From: Algoriphagus sp.
GTDB taxonomy: Bacteria; Bacteroidota; Bacteroidia; Cytophagales; Cyclobacteriaceae
Direction of reading: 5' to 3'
DNA: 64,000 bases
Assembly: GCF_030694375.1 (NCBI RefSeq)
Contig: NZ_JAUXYL010000022.1
Coordinates: forward strand, 62,001-126,000
Shown here: positions 46,611 through 57,312 of the stretch, in pieces
How the letters are laid out: each line of letters begins with the position of its first letter
Numbering within the stretch: the first letter of the stretch is position 1
The notes under the pieces: generated by a model
The model's input: only the letters and a program-made list of their open reading frames with translations
The model's database searches: none
Told to the model about the DNA's origin: nothing
Program-made: the position numbers and the translations under genes

Positions 46611-49600
46611 ATGAACAAGTTCCAGCAGTTTGACATATCTGATTTTTTAAATGAAATTCAAGAACCGCTGTTTTTGATGGATTCAGAAGAGATAATCTTC
46701 TTCAATGAATACTTTGAGAAAACTTTCATCCCTATTTCTGATGATTGGAAGGCTTTTATAGATCAATCTGGATTGATTAGTGAACTGGATAATTTCTTTC
46801 AACATGGGGAATTGCCCACTACCCGACTGATAAAGCAGTTGATTGCTAAAGACCGAAGTGTCGAGCGATTTGAGTGGGTTTTTATCAATTTGCCCTCTAG
46901 TTATAATTCCCGATTCTTGATTGCAAAAGGTAATCAAATCAAAACCGAGGCTTTTGATCAATCTAATTTGATTTTCAAAAATGGCGGATCAATTACAGAC
47001 GAGCTTCGATACATACAGAGTGTTTTAAATAACAGTCATGATTTAATTGCAATTCTTGATCGGGAGGGAAATTATAAGTTTATCAGTGACTCGGTTTCAC
47101 AAAAACTCGGATTTTCCACCTCTGAAATTCTAGGAAGAAATTTTCGCGAATTTTCTTCTACGGGTTTAATTGAAATTATAAAAGGAGATTTTTCCCAAGT
47201 GCTCAACTCTGAGGAGGAGGTTGCGATAGATTTTTGGGTGAAGTTGCGTGATGGGAAGCGTATTTATTTGGAGAGTTTCGCCAAAAACCTGCTCAATCAT
47301 CCCCAGATTCAAGGCATAATTTTCAGCTCCAGAGATGTCACAGAGTATGTTCTTGCCGAAAAATCTCTCCAAAGAAGATATGATATTGAGAATCTGATCA
47401 TGCAGATGTCTTCTAAGTTGATTGGAGGAAGTTTTCAGGAATTGGAGTCTGAGTTTTATGTAGGAATTTCCAGATTTGGAGAATTTTTTGAAGCTAGTAG
47501 CGCTGATATTTTGGTCTTTAACAGGGATACCGCCGAATTGGAGACTTTGAGTTCCTGGTCTTTCAATAAAGATGGGGATAGACAAAGTCCGCCTTCCAAG
47601 GATGAGCTGAGATTGATTTTTGAAAACCAGTCATTTTTGGAAAAAGGCAAAGTCAGATTGGTAAGCGGCTTTGAAGATCAATCGAATGCTTTAAGAGGCC
47701 TGAATACCTGGAATATAATTATTCCTATGATCTCAGGGATTAAACTACTTGGGGTCATCCGTTTTGAATCTAAGAGTTCAGGTTTTTCTTTTGATGAAAA
47801 GGAGATTCAGATCTTAAGACAATTGGGGGATGTCATGGCAGGGGCATACTTAGGAAGTCTAATGAATCGGAAAATTGAGCGGAATGAAAACCTGCTCACC
47901 CAGACTGAAATGCTTTCAAAGTCGGGTTCCTGGAGATATAGTTCCTATAAAAACCTGTTTTACTGTTCCGGAGGATTCGCCAGTTTATTTGGGCTGGGTT
48001 CTAAGCCCGTTACAGCGGAATTTTCCTCCCTGATTTTTAAAATTGACAAGCCTTCAAGAGCTGAATTCATCAAAAATTTGAGGAAGGCCAGTCAAGAGAA
48101 GGCTCGAACCTCCGGTGAGTTTTCAATTTCCGATTCTTTGGGAAAGGTTCGCTTTGTCAGTTATGAAATTGAAGGGAAACAGGAATTCTTGACTCAGGGA
48201 TTGGAAGTCTATGGGTTTTGCACGGACATTTCCCATAAAAGAGCCTCAGAAAGTTACCTTCGCCTTCAATCTCAAATCCTTGCTCAGGTAAGTGACCCGA
48301 TTCTTGTGACAAATCTAGAATTGGAAGTCATTTACCTTAATGAAGCCGCTGTCCAATTGTGTTGTCCAAATACTGCAAGGGATTATGAAGGAAAATTCAG
48401 TGATCTTGTCACGATTCACTGGGAATTAGGTGAAAAAATTGATCAAATCGCCGCAGTCCTTCAAGTAGGTGAAGTTTGGAAATCCGAGCGCTTCATTCAT
48501 ACTCAGCATACACATTATTCGCCTTTTGAAATTTCCATTCAGGCCATACATGCAGAAGGAAAGGATAAAATTGGCTATTCTATAATTCTTCGAGGTTTAG
48601 AAGAAAAACACAAATCAGAGCAAATTGCCAAAAGGGCTCAGATGATAGTGGAAAATAGCCCAGCAGTACTTTTTAGAGTGGACCCTAATGAACGATTTAA
48701 AATTCACTATATCTCTGAAAATATCAGCCGATTTGGGTATGACGCTGCATTTTTAATGGAAAAAGAAACTTCGTTTTTGGATTTGTTGCATCCGGAAGAT
48801 TCTGAGAAAATTCTTACTAATTCCAAGGATAAACTCCGAAAAGATGGTATACCCGCGTTTTCAGGAGAATATCGAGTCAAAACCTTAAATGGAGAATATG
48901 TTTGGGTAGAAGACAGTACAAGAGATGTTATTTCCGATTCAGGCAAGATTATTCTTCATGAGGGCCTTTTCCAGGATATTTCCGATAGAAAAAATCTGGA
49001 AAGAATAAAATCACAGCGCGATGAACAATACCGGGTATTGGCATCAAATATACCGGAAACAAACATCTTTCTGCTGGACAAGGAGCGGAACTACATTCTG
49101 GCCGAAGGAACCAATTTTGAAAAATGGGGTCTGAACCGAAATGATTTTGAAGGTAAAAAACTTAAAGATGTACAGCTTACTCCGTATCAGGAGATCAATG
49201 CGATTCTTGACAGAGTATACCTCGAAAAAGAAATCGTCGAATCTGAATTTCAGCTGAAGGGGAGGCATTATCATCGAACAATTCGACCAATTGTAGAGAA
49301 TGGAAATGTTGAATATGCCTTGAGTATTGTCAGGGACATTCAAGATGAATATCAAGCTAAAATTGATCTCCAGCAGTCGGAGGAGAAATATAGACGCTTG
49401 GTAGAGGAGTCTACTGAGATAATTTTCTCGCTTACCGAGGCATTTTTGCTTCAATATGTTTCTCCAAACGTCAAACAGTTTTTAGGTTATGATTCAGAGG
49501 AGGTAATAGGTCGAAGTATTTTTGATTTTCTAAACCCAGATGATTTAGGGGTTTTTCAGGAAATGTTGGAAGAAAGCAATGACTTTTTAGCTCATAATCA

Positions 49601-50924
49601 ATTCCTTGAGTTCAGACTTAGGCACAAAAATGGGGAATATCGGGTTTTCAGCACCAATGGGAAGCTCATCGAAGACAAAAGTGGTATTCACCGATATTAT
49701 ACCGGAGTCGCCAGGGACATCTCCAAGCTTAAGGAGACGCAACGGGAACTTTTTCTTGCCAAAGAAAGGGCAGAACAAGCTTCACAGATTAAATCCCAAT
49801 TTTTATCTGTGATGAGTCATGAAATTCGGACACCAATGAATGCTGTAATTGGATTGGCGCATTTTCTTATGGAAGAAAATCCAAGGCCAGACCAAATGGA
49901 GAATTTGAAAACCCTTCAGTTTTCAGCGGAAAATTTGATGGCTTTGATCAATGACATTCTTGATTATAATAAAATCGATTCAGGCAAGGTGGAATTGGAG
50001 CAAGCGCAGTTTGACTTGAGAAATATTATCCACCGAATTGTTCATTCACACAGCTTCTATGCGAATGAGAAATCGCTTAGAATCAGCTGTGAGATTGATG
50101 AAGCAATCCCTGAGTTATTGATAGGTGATTCGCTCCGGATAGGTCAGATTGTGAATAATCTGGTGTCCAATGCGATCAAATTTACCGAAATAGGATTTGT
50201 GAGAATTTCAATTTTGAAGGAGTTTTCGAAAGGAAATTACACTGACATCAAGTTTGTGTTTGAGGATACCGGTATTGGAATTCCTGAAAATAAAAGGAAA
50301 TCAATTTTTGAAGCATTCACACAAGCCTCATCTTCCACGAGTCGAAAATACGGTGGTACTGGTTTGGGCTTGGCCATTGTCAAGCGTTTGGTAGAACTTC
50401 ACGGAGGGGAAATTGAGGTGAGAAACAGGATAGGGGGGGGCAGTGTGTTTGAATTCGTGATTTCCTTCGAATTTGTCGATTTCAAGAAAATGGAAGCGGA
50501 AAAATCCAGTTTATTTTCAAAAAACCGATCGCTACAAAATGCATCGATTCTGGTAGCAGAAGATAATGCGGTAAATCAAATTCTGATCCGTAAATTCCTT
50601 ACCAAATGGAATGCTGGAAATTTAGTAATCGCCTCCGACGGTCAGGAGGCTTTGGATAAATTCAATTCCGGCGATTTTGATTTGGTGCTTCTGGATCTTC
50701 AAATGCCGGAATTGGATGGTTTTGAAGTGGCAAAAGCTATTCGAAATCACACCGATCCTCAGAAACGGAATGTTCCTGTTTTAGCTTTGACAGCTTCCTC
50801 ATTTAATGAGATAAGAGAAGAAATGCGGATCAGCGGTATGAATGATTTTATTCCAAAACCTTTTGCTCCCGAAGTTCTCTATGAGAAAATTTTAAAGCAT
50901 CTCACCTTAAAAGATCAAGATTGA
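46611..50924 (+). CDS. Multi-PAS hybrid sensor histidine kinase
   Basis: The 1437-residue cytoplasmic protein shows no membrane helix. It has up to seven PAS-type domains (about 1-110 weak, 130-250, 430-545, 555-680, 690-805, 815-930, 940-1055), a GAF domain (about 265-420), a HisKA dimerisation domain with the phospho-acceptor His1070 in SVMSHEIRTPMN, a HATPase (NNLVSNAIKF, DTGIGIPENK, GTGLGLAIVKRLV) and a C-terminal receiver with Asp1362 in LLDLQMPELDGFE and a KPF motif. It senses unknown internal signals through the PAS/GAF domains. No separate output regulator is adjacent. Confidence 0.93.
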   Translation: MNKFQQFDISDFLNEIQEPLFLMDSEEIIFFNEYFEKTFIPISDDWKAFIDQSGLISELDNFFQHGELPTTRLIKQLIAKDRSVERFEWVFINLPSSYNSRFLIAKGNQIKTEAFDQSNLIFKNGGSITDELRYIQSVLNNSHDLIAILDREGNYKFISDSVSQKLGFSTSEILGRNFREFSSTGLIEIIKGDFSQVLNSEEEVAIDFWVKLRDGKRIYLESFAKNLLNHPQIQGIIFSSRDVTEYVLAEKSLQRRYDIENLIMQMSSKLIGGSFQELESEFYVGISRFGEFFEASSADILVFNRDTAELETLSSWSFNKDGDRQSPPSKDELRLIFENQSFLEKGKVRLVSGFEDQSNALRGLNTWNIIIPMISGIKLLGVIRFESKSSGFSFDEKEIQILRQLGDVMAGAYLGSLMNRKIERNENLLTQTEMLSKSGSWRYSSYKNLFYCSGGFASLFGLGSKPVTAEFSSLIFKIDKPSRAEFIKNLRKASQEKARTSGEFSISDSLGKVRFVSYEIEGKQEFLTQGLEVYGFCTDISHKRASESYLRLQSQILAQVSDPILVTNLELEVIYLNEAAVQLCCPNTARDYEGKFSDLVTIHWELGEKIDQIAAVLQVGEVWKSERFIHTQHTHYSPFEISIQAIHAEGKDKIGYSIILRGLEEKHKSEQIAKRAQMIVENSPAVLFRVDPNERFKIHYISENISRFGYDAAFLMEKETSFLDLLHPEDSEKILTNSKDKLRKDGIPAFSGEYRVKTLNGEYVWVEDSTRDVISDSGKIILHEGLFQDISDRKNLERIKSQRDEQYRVLASNIPETNIFLLDKERNYILAEGTNFEKWGLNRNDFEGKKLKDVQLTPYQEINAILDRVYLEKEIVESEFQLKGRHYHRTIRPIVENGNVEYALSIVRDIQDEYQAKIDLQQSEEKYRRLVEESTEIIFSLTEAFLLQYVSPNVKQFLGYDSEEVIGRSIFDFLNPDDLGVFQEMLEESNDFLAHNQFLEFRLRHKNGEYRVFSTNGKLIEDKSGIHRYYTGVARDISKLKETQRELFLAKERAEQASQIKSQFLSVMSHEIRTPMNAVIGLAHFLMEENPRPDQMENLKTLQFSAENLMALINDILDYNKIDSGKVELEQAQFDLRNIIHRIVHSHSFYANEKSLRISCEIDEAIPELLIGDSLRIGQIVNNLVSNAIKFTEIGFVRISILKEFSKGNYTDIKFVFEDTGIGIPENKRKSIFEAFTQASSSTSRKYGGTGLGLAIVKRLVELHGGEIEVRNRIGGGSVFEFVISFEFVDFKKMEAEKSSLFSKNRSLQNASILVAEDNAVNQILIRKFLTKWNAGNLVIASDGQEALDKFNSGDFDLVLLDLQMPELDGFEVAKAIRNHTDPQKRNVPVLALTASSFNEIREEMRISGMNDFIPKPFAPEVLYEKILKHLTLKDQD

Positions 50925-50990
50925 AGAGAGGTTTAGCATTAATTTTGCCAATAAGGCAATACCCATGTACTTCCTTTCAAATCTGCATAA

Positions 50991-52307
50991 ATGACACTTA
51001 CTAAAAGGGTTTTCCTTTTCCTGTTTTTCTTATCGCTTTCTGTTTCGATTCATGGCCAAGAGTTGGTCAACAAGCGTTCATCCTTTTATGGATTCACGGG
51101 AGTTTCTGGTGCCAATCTTCGACAGTTTAATGAAATGCTGTCCGAGAGGGGATTATCTCCATTGAGAAATAGATACCGAACCTATGGACTTGGATATCAG
51201 GCAAGAATAAATGATTTTTTTGTGGGATTTGAGCTTTCACAGCATCAAAGTAGAGCCAGTGATTTTGATGATTTTGAAATAAGGTTTCGTGCTTCAAGAG
51301 CGCTCATTAATGTCGGCTATTCTTTGACCGAAGAAGGTAAGTTCCAATTGATCCATTATATGTCCTTGGGTGTCGGGTATTTGAATTTTGAAATGTTGCC
51401 TGCCAAGTCCACCCAAAATCTTGAATTTTTTCTTCTTGATCCAAGAGAGGGTTTTATACTTCGTGAAAATGATATACAGAAGGGGACACAGTACTTCGGG
51501 GATTTTTTGACGGAGATCGGCTTTCAATTGAGTTACGACTTCGACCTACCAGGAAGAAAGGAAGCACTTGAGCTTTTGGCAAAAGTTGGATATTCATTTA
51601 GCCCATTTGAAGGCAAATGGGAAATGAACGGAATGGCTTTTGGAAATACTCAATCTGGTGCATTTTTAAGAATTGGTGCGGGGATATCGTTGCCAGATCG
51701 TAATTTTTTCTACAAAGATGCTTCTGTTGGGATTTCCATGTATCGAGGGTTTCATTTCAATAAACCAGACGTATTGAATTCCGAGCTTGAGAAAAATGGA
51801 TATACGCCCTTTGAAGGAACTCCAACTAATATAGGAGTAAGAATCTTGGGTGAAACTGACGGGTTTTTGTATGGCGTTGATGTATTTAATTCAGCCTTGA
51901 AAGGTAAGGCCTCAAATACTCAGGATCAAAGCTTAAATAGTCTTAGAATCTATGGCAATGCAGGGATTAAGTTTTTTCAGCTCAAGAATTTTGCAATAGG
52001 GGCAATGGGAGGTATAGGCTTTGGTAATATCCGATATACACTTAGTCAGAATGACAAACCTGATTTTCCCGAACTTTTCGAACAAAGGTATTTTGACGGA
52101 TATCTGAAAAATTCAGGAATGATGGCTAAACCCGAACTTTTGTTCGAATATGGTATTCCCATGACCAATAGAAATCTTTTTGATATCGTGGTGAGTGCAT
52201 CAGCAGGATACGAACTTGCTTTGGGAAATTATAGACTGGGTGAGTTGAGTATGGCTAAATATCTCTCCGGACCAATGCTGGGATTGACGGTAGGAGTTCG
52301 GCCTTGA
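50991..52307 (+). CDS. Outer-membrane beta-barrel-like protein of unknown function
   Basis: A signal peptide (MTLTKRVFLFLFFLSLSVSIHGQ) precedes ~415 residues of alternating polar and aromatic strands with Gly-rich turns (LGYQARINDFFVGFELSQHQ, and IGAMGGIGFGNIRYTLSQ later). This is typical of an outer-membrane barrel or OmpA-like porin. The two halves look similar, each with a GFTG/GISMYRGF-like opening, so an internal duplication is possible. It lies 66 bp after the hybrid kinase and could be cotranscribed. Confidence 0.7.
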   Translation: MTLTKRVFLFLFFLSLSVSIHGQELVNKRSSFYGFTGVSGANLRQFNEMLSERGLSPLRNRYRTYGLGYQARINDFFVGFELSQHQSRASDFDDFEIRFRASRALINVGYSLTEEGKFQLIHYMSLGVGYLNFEMLPAKSTQNLEFFLLDPREGFILRENDIQKGTQYFGDFLTEIGFQLSYDFDLPGRKEALELLAKVGYSFSPFEGKWEMNGMAFGNTQSGAFLRIGAGISLPDRNFFYKDASVGISMYRGFHFNKPDVLNSELEKNGYTPFEGTPTNIGVRILGETDGFLYGVDVFNSALKGKASNTQDQSLNSLRIYGNAGIKFFQLKNFAIGAMGGIGFGNIRYTLSQNDKPDFPELFEQRYFDGYLKNSGMMAKPELLFEYGIPMTNRNLFDIVVSASAGYELALGNYRLGELSMAKYLSGPMLGLTVGVRP

Positions 52308-52384
52308 TTAAGCTTTTTTTAACAATAGATCAATAAATCACCTGAATTCTGAATTATTCTTAAACTTTTTTGATGAAATGCTAT

Positions 52385-52392
52385 TACCTTTG
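52385..52392 (+). promoter_or_regulatory. -7 promoter element for the methionine operon
   Basis: TACCTTTG matches TAnnTTTG. Transcription starting ~5-7 bases later falls at the first base of the SAM riboswitch P1 stem. A clear -33 element was not found. Confidence 0.55.
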
Positions 52393-52396
52393 AAGT

Positions 52397-52537
52397 GCTT
52401 ATCGAGAAAGACTGAGGGAAGGGCCCTATGACGTCTTAGCAACCTGTAAACAAGGTGCTAACTCCCATTCCGATTAATCGGGAAAAGATGAGCGGACAAG
52501 TTACCTGTAACTTTTCTCCGTGTTTTGCTCGATAAGC
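52397..52537 (+). promoter_or_regulatory. SAM-I (S-box) riboswitch upstream of the methionine synthase genes
   Basis: The RNA binds S-adenosylmethionine and shuts the operon when SAM is plentiful. P1 is ten perfect pairs (GCTTATCGAG 52397-52406 with CTCGATAAGC 52528-52537). Core S-box sequences are visible: GAGGGAAGGGCCCTATGA, TTAGCAACC and AGGTGCTAACTCCC. An extra hairpin AAGTTAC-CT-GTAACTT (52498-52513) lies before the 3' P1 strand. P1 is followed directly by five T, so the closed aptamer could itself act as a terminator. The first ATG follows 24 bases later. Confidence 0.93.
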
Positions 52538-52560
52538 TTTTTGATTTAATTATTCGAACG

Positions 52561-53616
52561 ATGCAAAACAGAACAGATACCCTATTGCAAGTGATTCAAA
52601 ATCGAATCCTGATCCTGGATGGAGCTATGGGGACCATGATTCAGCGATACAAACTAGACGAGGAGGATTTCAGAACCCCTGAATTGGCGAATCATCCTAA
52701 ATCACTTAAAGGCAACAATGATTTATTGTCCTTGAGCCGTCCGGATATCATCCGCCAAATTCACAGGGAATATTTGGAGGCCGGGGCAGATATAATTGAG
52801 ACCAACACCTTTTCGGGCACTACCATTGCGCAAGCTGACTATGAACTTTCGCATTTGGCTTATGCAATTAATTTTGAATCAGCAAAACTCGCGCGTGAAG
52901 TAGCAGACGAATTTTCAGCCAAAGAGCCCAATAAACCGCGCTTCGTAGCAGGTGCAATAGGGCCAACAAATAGAACTGCTTCCCTTTCTCCTGATGTAAA
53001 TGATCCCGGCTATCGGGCGATTACTTTTGATCAATTGGCAGAAGCCTATGCTGAGCAGGTAAATGGCTTATTAGACGGGGGTTCAGACATTATTTTGGTT
53101 GAGACGATTTTTGATACACTCAATGCAAAAGCGGCCTTGTATGCGATTCAGGAAGTTTATGAAAAACGAAATATTCCGCTCGATCCAAAAGATGGAGGGA
53201 TTCCGATTATGATTTCGGGTACAATCACCGATGCTTCCGGCCGAACGCTTTCCGGTCAGACTACCGAAGCATTCTTGATTTCAGTCTCTCACGTACCTTT
53301 GTTATCAGTCGGTTTGAATTGCGCCCTTGGAGCAAAAGAGCTTAGGCCGTACTTGAAAGTATTAGCTCAAAATGCCCCTTTTTATGTTTCTGCCTATCCC
53401 AATGCAGGCTTACCGAATGAGTTTGGTGCCTACGATCAAGGGGCCAATGAAATGGCGGATCAAGTACGAGACTTCTTAAAGGAAGGTATGTTGAATATCC
53501 TTGGCGGATGCTGTGGTACTACTCCTGAGCATATCCGAGCCTTGGCAGACATGGCTGCACAGTTTCAGCCTAGAAAATTTGAAGAAGTTACAGAGGAGGA
53601 GGAGAGCAATGTTTAA
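52561..53616 (+). CDS. metH: Methionine synthase, homocysteine-binding part (split MetH)
   Basis: The 351-residue protein is the N-terminal zinc/homocysteine domain of cobalamin-dependent methionine synthase as a separate chain. The zinc ligands are Cys254 (GLNCALG), Cys317 and Cys318 (GGCCGTT). I reject the TTG at 52525, which lies in the riboswitch, and take ATG 52561 ([10 protein letters not shown]). The [13 protein letters not shown] motif follows at about residues 15-27. The stop overlaps the next gene by 8 bp, and a strong purine-rich ribosome site (GGAGGAGGAG) precedes that ATG, so the split is functional, not a frameshift. Confidence 0.93.
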   Translation: MQNRTDTLLQVIQNRILILDGAMGTMIQRYKLDEEDFRTPELANHPKSLKGNNDLLSLSRPDIIRQIHREYLEAGADIIETNTFSGTTIAQADYELSHLAYAINFESAKLAREVADEFSAKEPNKPRFVAGAIGPTNRTASLSPDVNDPGYRAITFDQLAEAYAEQVNGLLDGGSDIILVETIFDTLNAKAALYAIQEVYEKRNIPLDPKDGGIPIMISGTITDASGRTLSGQTTEAFLISVSHVPLLSVGLNCALGAKELRPYLKVLAQNAPFYVSAYPNAGLPNEFGAYDQGANEMADQVRDFLKEGMLNILGGCCGTTPEHIRALADMAAQFQPRKFEEVTEEEESNV

Positions 53617-56311
53617 CAAAGACTACATGAAACTCTCAGGCCTGGAGCCTTTGGTTTTTACACCAAATATCAATTTTGTCAATATTGGTGAACGGACCAA
53701 TATTACCGGTTCGAAGAAATTTGCCCGTCTCATTCTCAACGGAAAATATGACGAAGCACTGGATATTGCACTGGATCAAGTGAGAGGTGGAGCGCAAGTC
53801 CTCGATGTGTGCATGGATGAGGGCATGTTGGATGGGGAGTTTGCCATGGTCAAATTCCTGAATTTGATTGCTTCCGAACCTGAAATCAGCCGTATTCCGA
53901 TCATGATTGACAGCTCCAAGTGGAGTATCATTCTGGCGGGATTAAAGTGTGTACAAGGAAAAGGTATTGTCAATTCGATTTCCTTGAAAAATGGAGAAGC
54001 AGAGTTTATCCAACAGGCCAAAACGATCAAGAAGTTCGGAGCGGCTGTAGTCGTGATGGCCTTCGATGAAAAAGGCCAGGCGGATACCTATGAGCGGAGA
54101 ATTCAAATCTGTGAGCGAAGCTACCGTATTCTGGTCGATCAGGTCAAATTCAATCGTCAGGACATCATATTCGATCCAAATATTTTTCCTGTAGCGACGG
54201 GTATGGAAGAGCACAGAAAAAATGCGCTTGATTTTTTCCTTGCCACAAAATGGATCAAAGAAAACCTGCCGGGAGCCAAAGTCAGTGGGGGAGTGAGTAA
54301 CGTTTCATTTTCTTTTCGAGGGAATGACCGTGTCCGAGAGGCTATGCATGCGGCATTTCTTTACCATGCGATCCATCATGGCATGAGCATGGGAATTGTC
54401 AATCCGACCATGCTTGAAGTTTATGATGATATTCCGAAAGACTTACTGGATCGAGTTGAAGATGTGCTTTTTGACCGAAAGGAAGATGCGACCGAGCGAT
54501 TATTGGATTTTGCTGAAACTGTTAAAGCAGCAGACAAAAAGGAAGTAGTCAACGAAGCTTGGCGTTCAGATCCTGTAGGTAAGCGGATTGAGCATGCCCT
54601 TGTTAAAGGGATTTTGGACTTTATTGTGGAGGACACCGAAGCCGCGCGCCTGGAATTGGTCAATCCCTTAAAAGTTATTGAAGGTCCCTTGATGGATGGG
54701 ATGAATGTCGTCGGGGATCTATTTGGGGAGGGTAAAATGTTTCTTCCTCAGGTAGTAAAATCCGCTCGGGTAATGAAGAAGGCAGTTGCTTATCTGGAGC
54801 CCTTTATGCCGCTACCGGAAGAGGGGCAGGAAGCTTCTTCACTTAAAAAAATCCTGCTTGCTACTGTCAAAGGTGATGTGCACGATATCGGAAAAAATAT
54901 CGTAGGCGTCGTTTTGGCCTGCAATAGTTACCAAATTATTGATTTGGGTGTGATGGTTGATGCTCAGAAAATCATCGATCAGGCTATTAAAAATAAGGTA
55001 GATATCATCGGATTGAGTGGTCTGATCACTCCATCTTTGGATGAGATGGTCAATGTCGCTTCTGAAATGGAGCGTCAGGGCTTGAAGATTCCCTTGTTGA
55101 TCGGTGGTGCTACCACTTCCAGAATTCACACGGCAGTGAAAATTGATCCGATGTATTCAGGAATTGTCATTCACGTGACAGATGCAAGTAAGTCCGTGCC
55201 GATTGCAGGTGAAGCTATATCTGAGGAGACCAAAGAAGCTTATCAATTGCAAATCAAAGAAACGTATAAACAACTCCGTGAAGAACATGAGGCGAAGCAA
55301 TTGATTAAGCAATTGGTGAGCTATGAAGAGGCCAAGTCTAATCCAGTAGGAATTGATTGGACTGCGTTTGAGCCGGTAAAGCCTAAGGTACTTGGCAAAA
55401 CAATTCTGGAGGATTTGGATCTTTCTGTTTTGAGAAAATACATCGACTGGACTCCGTTCTTTAGCACTTGGATGCTTAGTGGCAAATACCCGAAAATCCT
55501 TGAAGATCCCATTGTAGGACATGAAGCGAAGAAACTCTTTGCTGATGCGCAGGAAATGCTGGATAAGTTGATTGTAGAAAAGTGGCTTACTGCAAAAGCG
55601 GTTTTTGGACTATTCCCGGTGAATCGACTCGAAGATGATGCGGTAATTTTGGATCCAAATGACAGCAAAAAAGAAATCGCAAAACTTCACTTCTTGAGGC
55701 AACAAGGCAAAAAGGGCAGGGGTGTTCCCAACCGATCACTCGCAGACTATATTCACCCTGAAAAAACCGATTATCTGGGCTGTTTTGCCGTGACTTCAGG
55801 GCTTGGAATGGAAAGCAAGCTCGCAGAGTTTCAGGCTGCAGGGGATGATTACAACGATATCTTGTTTAAGGCTTTGGCGGATAGATTGGCAGAAGCTGCC
55901 GCAGAATATGTACATGAGCAGGTCAGGAAAGATTATTGGGGCTATTCCACATCGGAAAGCTTGGATAATGATTCTTTGATTCGTGAAGAATACCCCGGAA
56001 TCCGTCCGGCCCCGGGCTATGCGGCTTGTCCGGAGCATTCCGAAAAGAGTACGATATCTCAACTATTAGATTTGGAAAATGCCATTGGAATCACATTGAC
56101 CTCCAGCTTTGCAATGTATCCGACTAGCTCAGTTTCCGGATTTTATTTTGGACATCCTGAAAGTAAATACTTCGGTTTGGGCAAAATCGGAGAAGATCAG
56201 GTGGCCAGCTATGCCCGACGAAAGGGCATAACCATAAAGCAAGCAGAGCGCTTATTATCTCCAAATTTGGCCTATTCACCTATTCAAACATTAGCAATTT
56301 CTATTCAATGA
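53609..56311 (+). CDS. metH: Methionine synthase, folate/B12/reactivation part (split MetH)
   Basis: The 900-residue chain carries the pterin (methyl-tetrahydrofolate) domain ([18 protein letters not shown] near residue 20 on), a B12-binding cap and Rossmann domain (cobalt ligand His425 in [13 protein letters not shown], with [12 protein letters not shown] and LLIGGATTS), and a C-terminal SAM-reactivation domain (about 590-895; [15 protein letters not shown]). It transfers the methyl group from methyl-THF through B12 to homocysteine held by the partner. Start: ATG 53609 ([11 protein letters not shown]). It overlaps metF by 4 bp (ATGA). Confidence 0.95.
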   Translation: MFNKDYMKLSGLEPLVFTPNINFVNIGERTNITGSKKFARLILNGKYDEALDIALDQVRGGAQVLDVCMDEGMLDGEFAMVKFLNLIASEPEISRIPIMIDSSKWSIILAGLKCVQGKGIVNSISLKNGEAEFIQQAKTIKKFGAAVVVMAFDEKGQADTYERRIQICERSYRILVDQVKFNRQDIIFDPNIFPVATGMEEHRKNALDFFLATKWIKENLPGAKVSGGVSNVSFSFRGNDRVREAMHAAFLYHAIHHGMSMGIVNPTMLEVYDDIPKDLLDRVEDVLFDRKEDATERLLDFAETVKAADKKEVVNEAWRSDPVGKRIEHALVKGILDFIVEDTEAARLELVNPLKVIEGPLMDGMNVVGDLFGEGKMFLPQVVKSARVMKKAVAYLEPFMPLPEEGQEASSLKKILLATVKGDVHDIGKNIVGVVLACNSYQIIDLGVMVDAQKIIDQAIKNKVDIIGLSGLITPSLDEMVNVASEMERQGLKIPLLIGGATTSRIHTAVKIDPMYSGIVIHVTDASKSVPIAGEAISEETKEAYQLQIKETYKQLREEHEAKQLIKQLVSYEEAKSNPVGIDWTAFEPVKPKVLGKTILEDLDLSVLRKYIDWTPFFSTWMLSGKYPKILEDPIVGHEAKKLFADAQEMLDKLIVEKWLTAKAVFGLFPVNRLEDDAVILDPNDSKKEIAKLHFLRQQGKKGRGVPNRSLADYIHPEKTDYLGCFAVTSGLGMESKLAEFQAAGDDYNDILFKALADRLAEAAAEYVHEQVRKDYWGYSTSESLDNDSLIREEYPGIRPAPGYAACPEHSEKSTISQLLDLENAIGITLTSSFAMYPTSSVSGFYFGHPESKYFGLGKIGEDQVASYARRKGITIKQAERLLSPNLAYSPIQTLAISIQ

Positions 56312-57261
56312 AAATAACAGAACATTTAAAAAATACCACTTCCACGCTTTTTTCATTTGAGATTCTGCCTCCATTGAAGGGGCAAAGCCTGAAAGAACTC
56401 CTTGAAGGAATTGAACCATTAATGGAATTCAAGCCACCTTTTGTGGATGTGACTTACCATCGGGAAGAGTTTATTTACAAAAAGCATCCAAATGGACTTT
56501 TGGAGAAGGTAAGTACCAAAAAGCGCCCCGGTACCGTAGGTATTTGTGCAGCGATCATGAACCGCTTTCAAGTCGATGCGGTTCCTCATATTCTCTGTGG
56601 AGGATTTTCCAAGGAAGAGACGGAAAACGCCCTGATTGATCTCAATTTTATAGGTGTGGAAAATGTCCTTGCACTCCGGGGTGATGCACCAAAATCGGAA
56701 GGTAGGTTTATTGCGGAACCTAATGGGCACAATTATGCCAGTGAATTGGTGGAGCAAATTGTACGCATGAATAATGGACATTACCTACATGAGGAAACCG
56801 AAAACAGCTTTCATACTGACTTTTGTGTAGGCGTTTCAGGGTATCCTGAGAAGCACTTCGAAGCTCCGAGTATGAAATTCGACCTGAAGTACCTAAAAGA
56901 AAAAATCGATAAAGGGGCTGAATACATTGTGACTCAGATGTTTTTCGATAATCAAAAGTTTTTCGATTTTGTACGAAGAGTCCGGGCAGCGGGAATTGAT
57001 GTTCCCATCATTCCGGGTATCAAGCCGATCACGACTTTGGGACAAATCACCATGCTGCCAAGGACTTTCTTTTTGGACTTCCCCGATGAATTGATGGATG
57101 AGCTTGAAAAATGTAAAACCAATGCTGATGTGAAAACTGTAGGGATTGAGTGGGCTATTCAGCAGTCAAAGGAACTGATTGCAGCCGGCGTGCCTTCGCT
57201 TCATTTCTACACGATGAGTAAGGCAGAAGCTACTTACAAGATTGCCAAAGAGGTGTTTTAA
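56308..57261 (+). CDS. metF: 5,10-methylenetetrahydrofolate reductase
   Basis: The 317-residue flavoenzyme makes methyl-THF, the methyl donor for the methionine synthase just upstream. The FEILPPLKG motif near residue 18 (variant of FEFFPP), the [11 protein letters not shown] motif near 113 and the [15 protein letters not shown] motif near 210 are visible. It overlaps the metH stop by 4 bp, and a strong terminator follows, closing the SAM-riboswitch operon. Confidence 0.95.
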   Translation: MKITEHLKNTTSTLFSFEILPPLKGQSLKELLEGIEPLMEFKPPFVDVTYHREEFIYKKHPNGLLEKVSTKKRPGTVGICAAIMNRFQVDAVPHILCGGFSKEETENALIDLNFIGVENVLALRGDAPKSEGRFIAEPNGHNYASELVEQIVRMNNGHYLHEETENSFHTDFCVGVSGYPEKHFEAPSMKFDLKYLKEKIDKGAEYIVTQMFFDNQKFFDFVRRVRAAGIDVPIIPGIKPITTLGQITMLPRTFFLDFPDELMDELEKCKTNADVKTVGIEWAIQQSKELIAAGVPSLHFYTMSKAEATYKIAKEVF

Positions 57262-57266
57262 CAAAA

Positions 57267-57300
57267 AAAGCCCGCCAAATAATTTTGGCGGGCTTTGAAT
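57267..57300. terminator. Strong terminator after metF
   Basis: AAAGCCCGCCAAA (57267-57279) pairs with TTTGGCGGGCTTT (57284-57296). A-rich and T-rich flanks allow use by both convergent genes. Confidence 0.9.
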
Positions 57301-57312
57301 TGATTGTTGAAT

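Noticed and set aside
52525..52560. TTG start extending the first methionine synthase gene upstream
   Set aside because: It would begin translation inside the riboswitch P1 stem, and the ATG at 52561 gives the usual N-terminus.
53501..53608. Upstream extension of the second methionine synthase gene
   Set aside because: The frame overlaps the zinc-site end of the first gene, its sequence is unlike protein, and the ATG at 53609 has a strong ribosome-binding site.
53609..53616. The metH overlap as a sequencing frameshift
   Set aside because: Both chains end and start cleanly at a domain border with a good ribosome site, so a real split is more likely.
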